Assembly (NCBI RefSeq): GCF_000699445.3 | Contig: NC_067195.1 | Coordinates: 56,462,465 to 56,526,464, forward strand | Reading direction: 5' to 3' | Length of the DNA stretch: 64,000 bases | From: Schistosoma haematobium | Taxonomy: Eukaryota; Platyhelminthes; Trematoda; Strigeidida; Schistosomatidae | Part shown: positions 63,065-64,000 of the stretch, in pieces | How the letters are laid out: each line of letters starts with the position of its first letter | Numbering within the stretch: the first letter of the stretch is position 1 | Translations under genes and position numbers: made by a program | The notes under the pieces: model-generated | What the model saw: the letters and a program-made list of their open reading frames with translations, nothing else | What the model was told of the DNA's origin: nothing | Database searches by the model: none

Positions 63065-64000
63065 ACTGCATACAATGACCATCTTTTTTCTCCGAAGGTC
63101 GAACGTTTAATCCCTTGATCCTCGGGCTGAGGAACATAACCTCTACAATGTTGCCTGCTTTAATCCACCCAAAAATTATCTTAATTCAGTTATGATGAAC
63201 GTATAATGATGTAATTCACCACATACACAAAGACAAGAATTTTTCAAAAGACTATTTATGTTATTATATTTAACACTATGATAAGGGAAGACAAGAAAGC
63301 TAACTTTCGGAGTCATTCACCTTAAGCCGGAATCACATAGGAAAGTTGAGGGATTTTGGGGGGATCCCACCAGATAATTGTAATCAACGGCTAGATACCA
63401 ATTTTTAGCTCAAAATACATCGTACCAGCGAAAATGTATTCAACTTTAATGATCACAAACATTATTATCTTATTGTGTGAATTCTACTCCCTCTCATCAT
63501 CTACATTATTCAACTACTGTTGGCAGCATTACATTAACCGCTTGTTTTAGCTATCTTAGTCTTCTGTGTTGGATGGGGACATTTGCGCCACGTTTTGTCA
63601 TATATTTATCTTCATGGTTAACTTATAACTTCCCAAGAGGAGGCATTTACTTAAAAGAATTTCGAAAAGAAACTAAAATTATAATAAAAGATATATATGA
63701 TGGCATAACATTTCTGAGTCTACAAAATCGATTGTTTCAGAGGCTACAGAGAAAATAAAACGATTTACACCCAGTAAAAGTGAAGTTTTTTGTTTGTCTA
63801 AACTCTGGATAATTATCTCGACATAAGATTATCAAAATCTAGATGATAAAATGCCTACAAGCATGAACACAATGGCAGTAAAAAATAGTTAGCACTACGA
63901 ATAAGGAGTTAAGCATCGAATCCCTAGCCTGATGCGACACAGTTAAGAACCTTGAGTTGTAACTTAGTACTCAAGGTCCATATATAAACCTAATCAGTTT
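63065..64000. other. Spacer at window end, nothing certain
   Basis: No CC2D1 5' exon recognised on the minus strand. A 93-residue plus-strand frame at 63,477-63,758 (MNSTPSHHLHYSTTVGSITL start, hydrophobic middle) has no family I recognise and no supporting context. Confidence 0.4.

Noticed and set aside
63477..63758. 93-residue plus-strand frame near the window end
   Set aside because: No family match that I recognise; could be chance or an exon of a neighbouring gene, but nothing supports it.
1..64000. CRISPR arrays, operons, phage or bacterial genes
   Set aside because: No regularly spaced direct repeats, no dense long reading frames, and splice-bounded exons plus LINEs show a eukaryotic genome.

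Overview
The window is AT-rich metazoan DNA that looks like a blood fluke (Schistosoma). I base this on three things visible in the sequence: many short retroposons carrying hammerhead self-cleaving RNA cores (one type matches what I know as the schistosome Sm-alpha repeat), several RTE-clade LINEs with the endonuclease/RT signatures known from schistosomes, and a Penelope-like fragment with a GIY-YIG endonuclease. I cannot fix the species. There is no prokaryotic gene organisation, no CRISPR array and no rRNA; the tRNA-like sequences I see are heads of SINEs, not tRNA genes.

Only one host gene is recognised: a minus-strand, multi-exon gene from about 56,650 down to 35,265, encoding the CC2D1A/CC2D1B/Lgd protein (DM14 domains plus a C2 domain; an ESCRT-III/CHMP4 regulator). 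Seven exons join in frame at good splice sites. An eighth, at 54,562-54,756, is a shortened tandem copy of the first recognised exon. The start codon and 5' exons were not found. The C-terminus is a Ser-rich repeated tail.

Positions 1-35,000 contain no exon I can recognise. They hold AT-rich sequence, microsatellites and a dense set of retroposons. Three hammerhead types occur. T-type copies have a tRNA-like head (A and B boxes) followed by a hammerhead with core CTGAGGA. S-type copies (Sm-alpha-like) use CTGACGAG/CTGATGAG. H-type is a third sequence family with one fully intact core at 8,147-8,200. Also present are two solo LTRs (16,917 and 32,220), a Penelope-like fragment between 147-bp inverted repeats (15,381-16,490), and several broken copies of RTE-like LINE family A (1.3, 20.8, 27-31, 32.7 and 33.2 kb).

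The CC2D1 introns are filled with elements. One intron holds a 2.0-kb LTR retrotransposon (39,021-41,016; 166-bp LTRs, 5-bp target duplication, gag only), which itself contains a LINE that fuses family A 5' sequence to family B 3' sequence. The next large intron holds a nearly full-length but broken LINE of family B (45,135-49,060, minus). Beyond the gene's 5'-most recognised exon lie a family B 3' fragment, a nearly complete family C LINE (57,620-61,607, plus), and a decayed family B 3' half (61,950-63,060). Families A, B and C are labels for this window only; all three have an apurinic-type endonuclease followed by a reverse transcriptase and resemble RTE/SR2-like elements.
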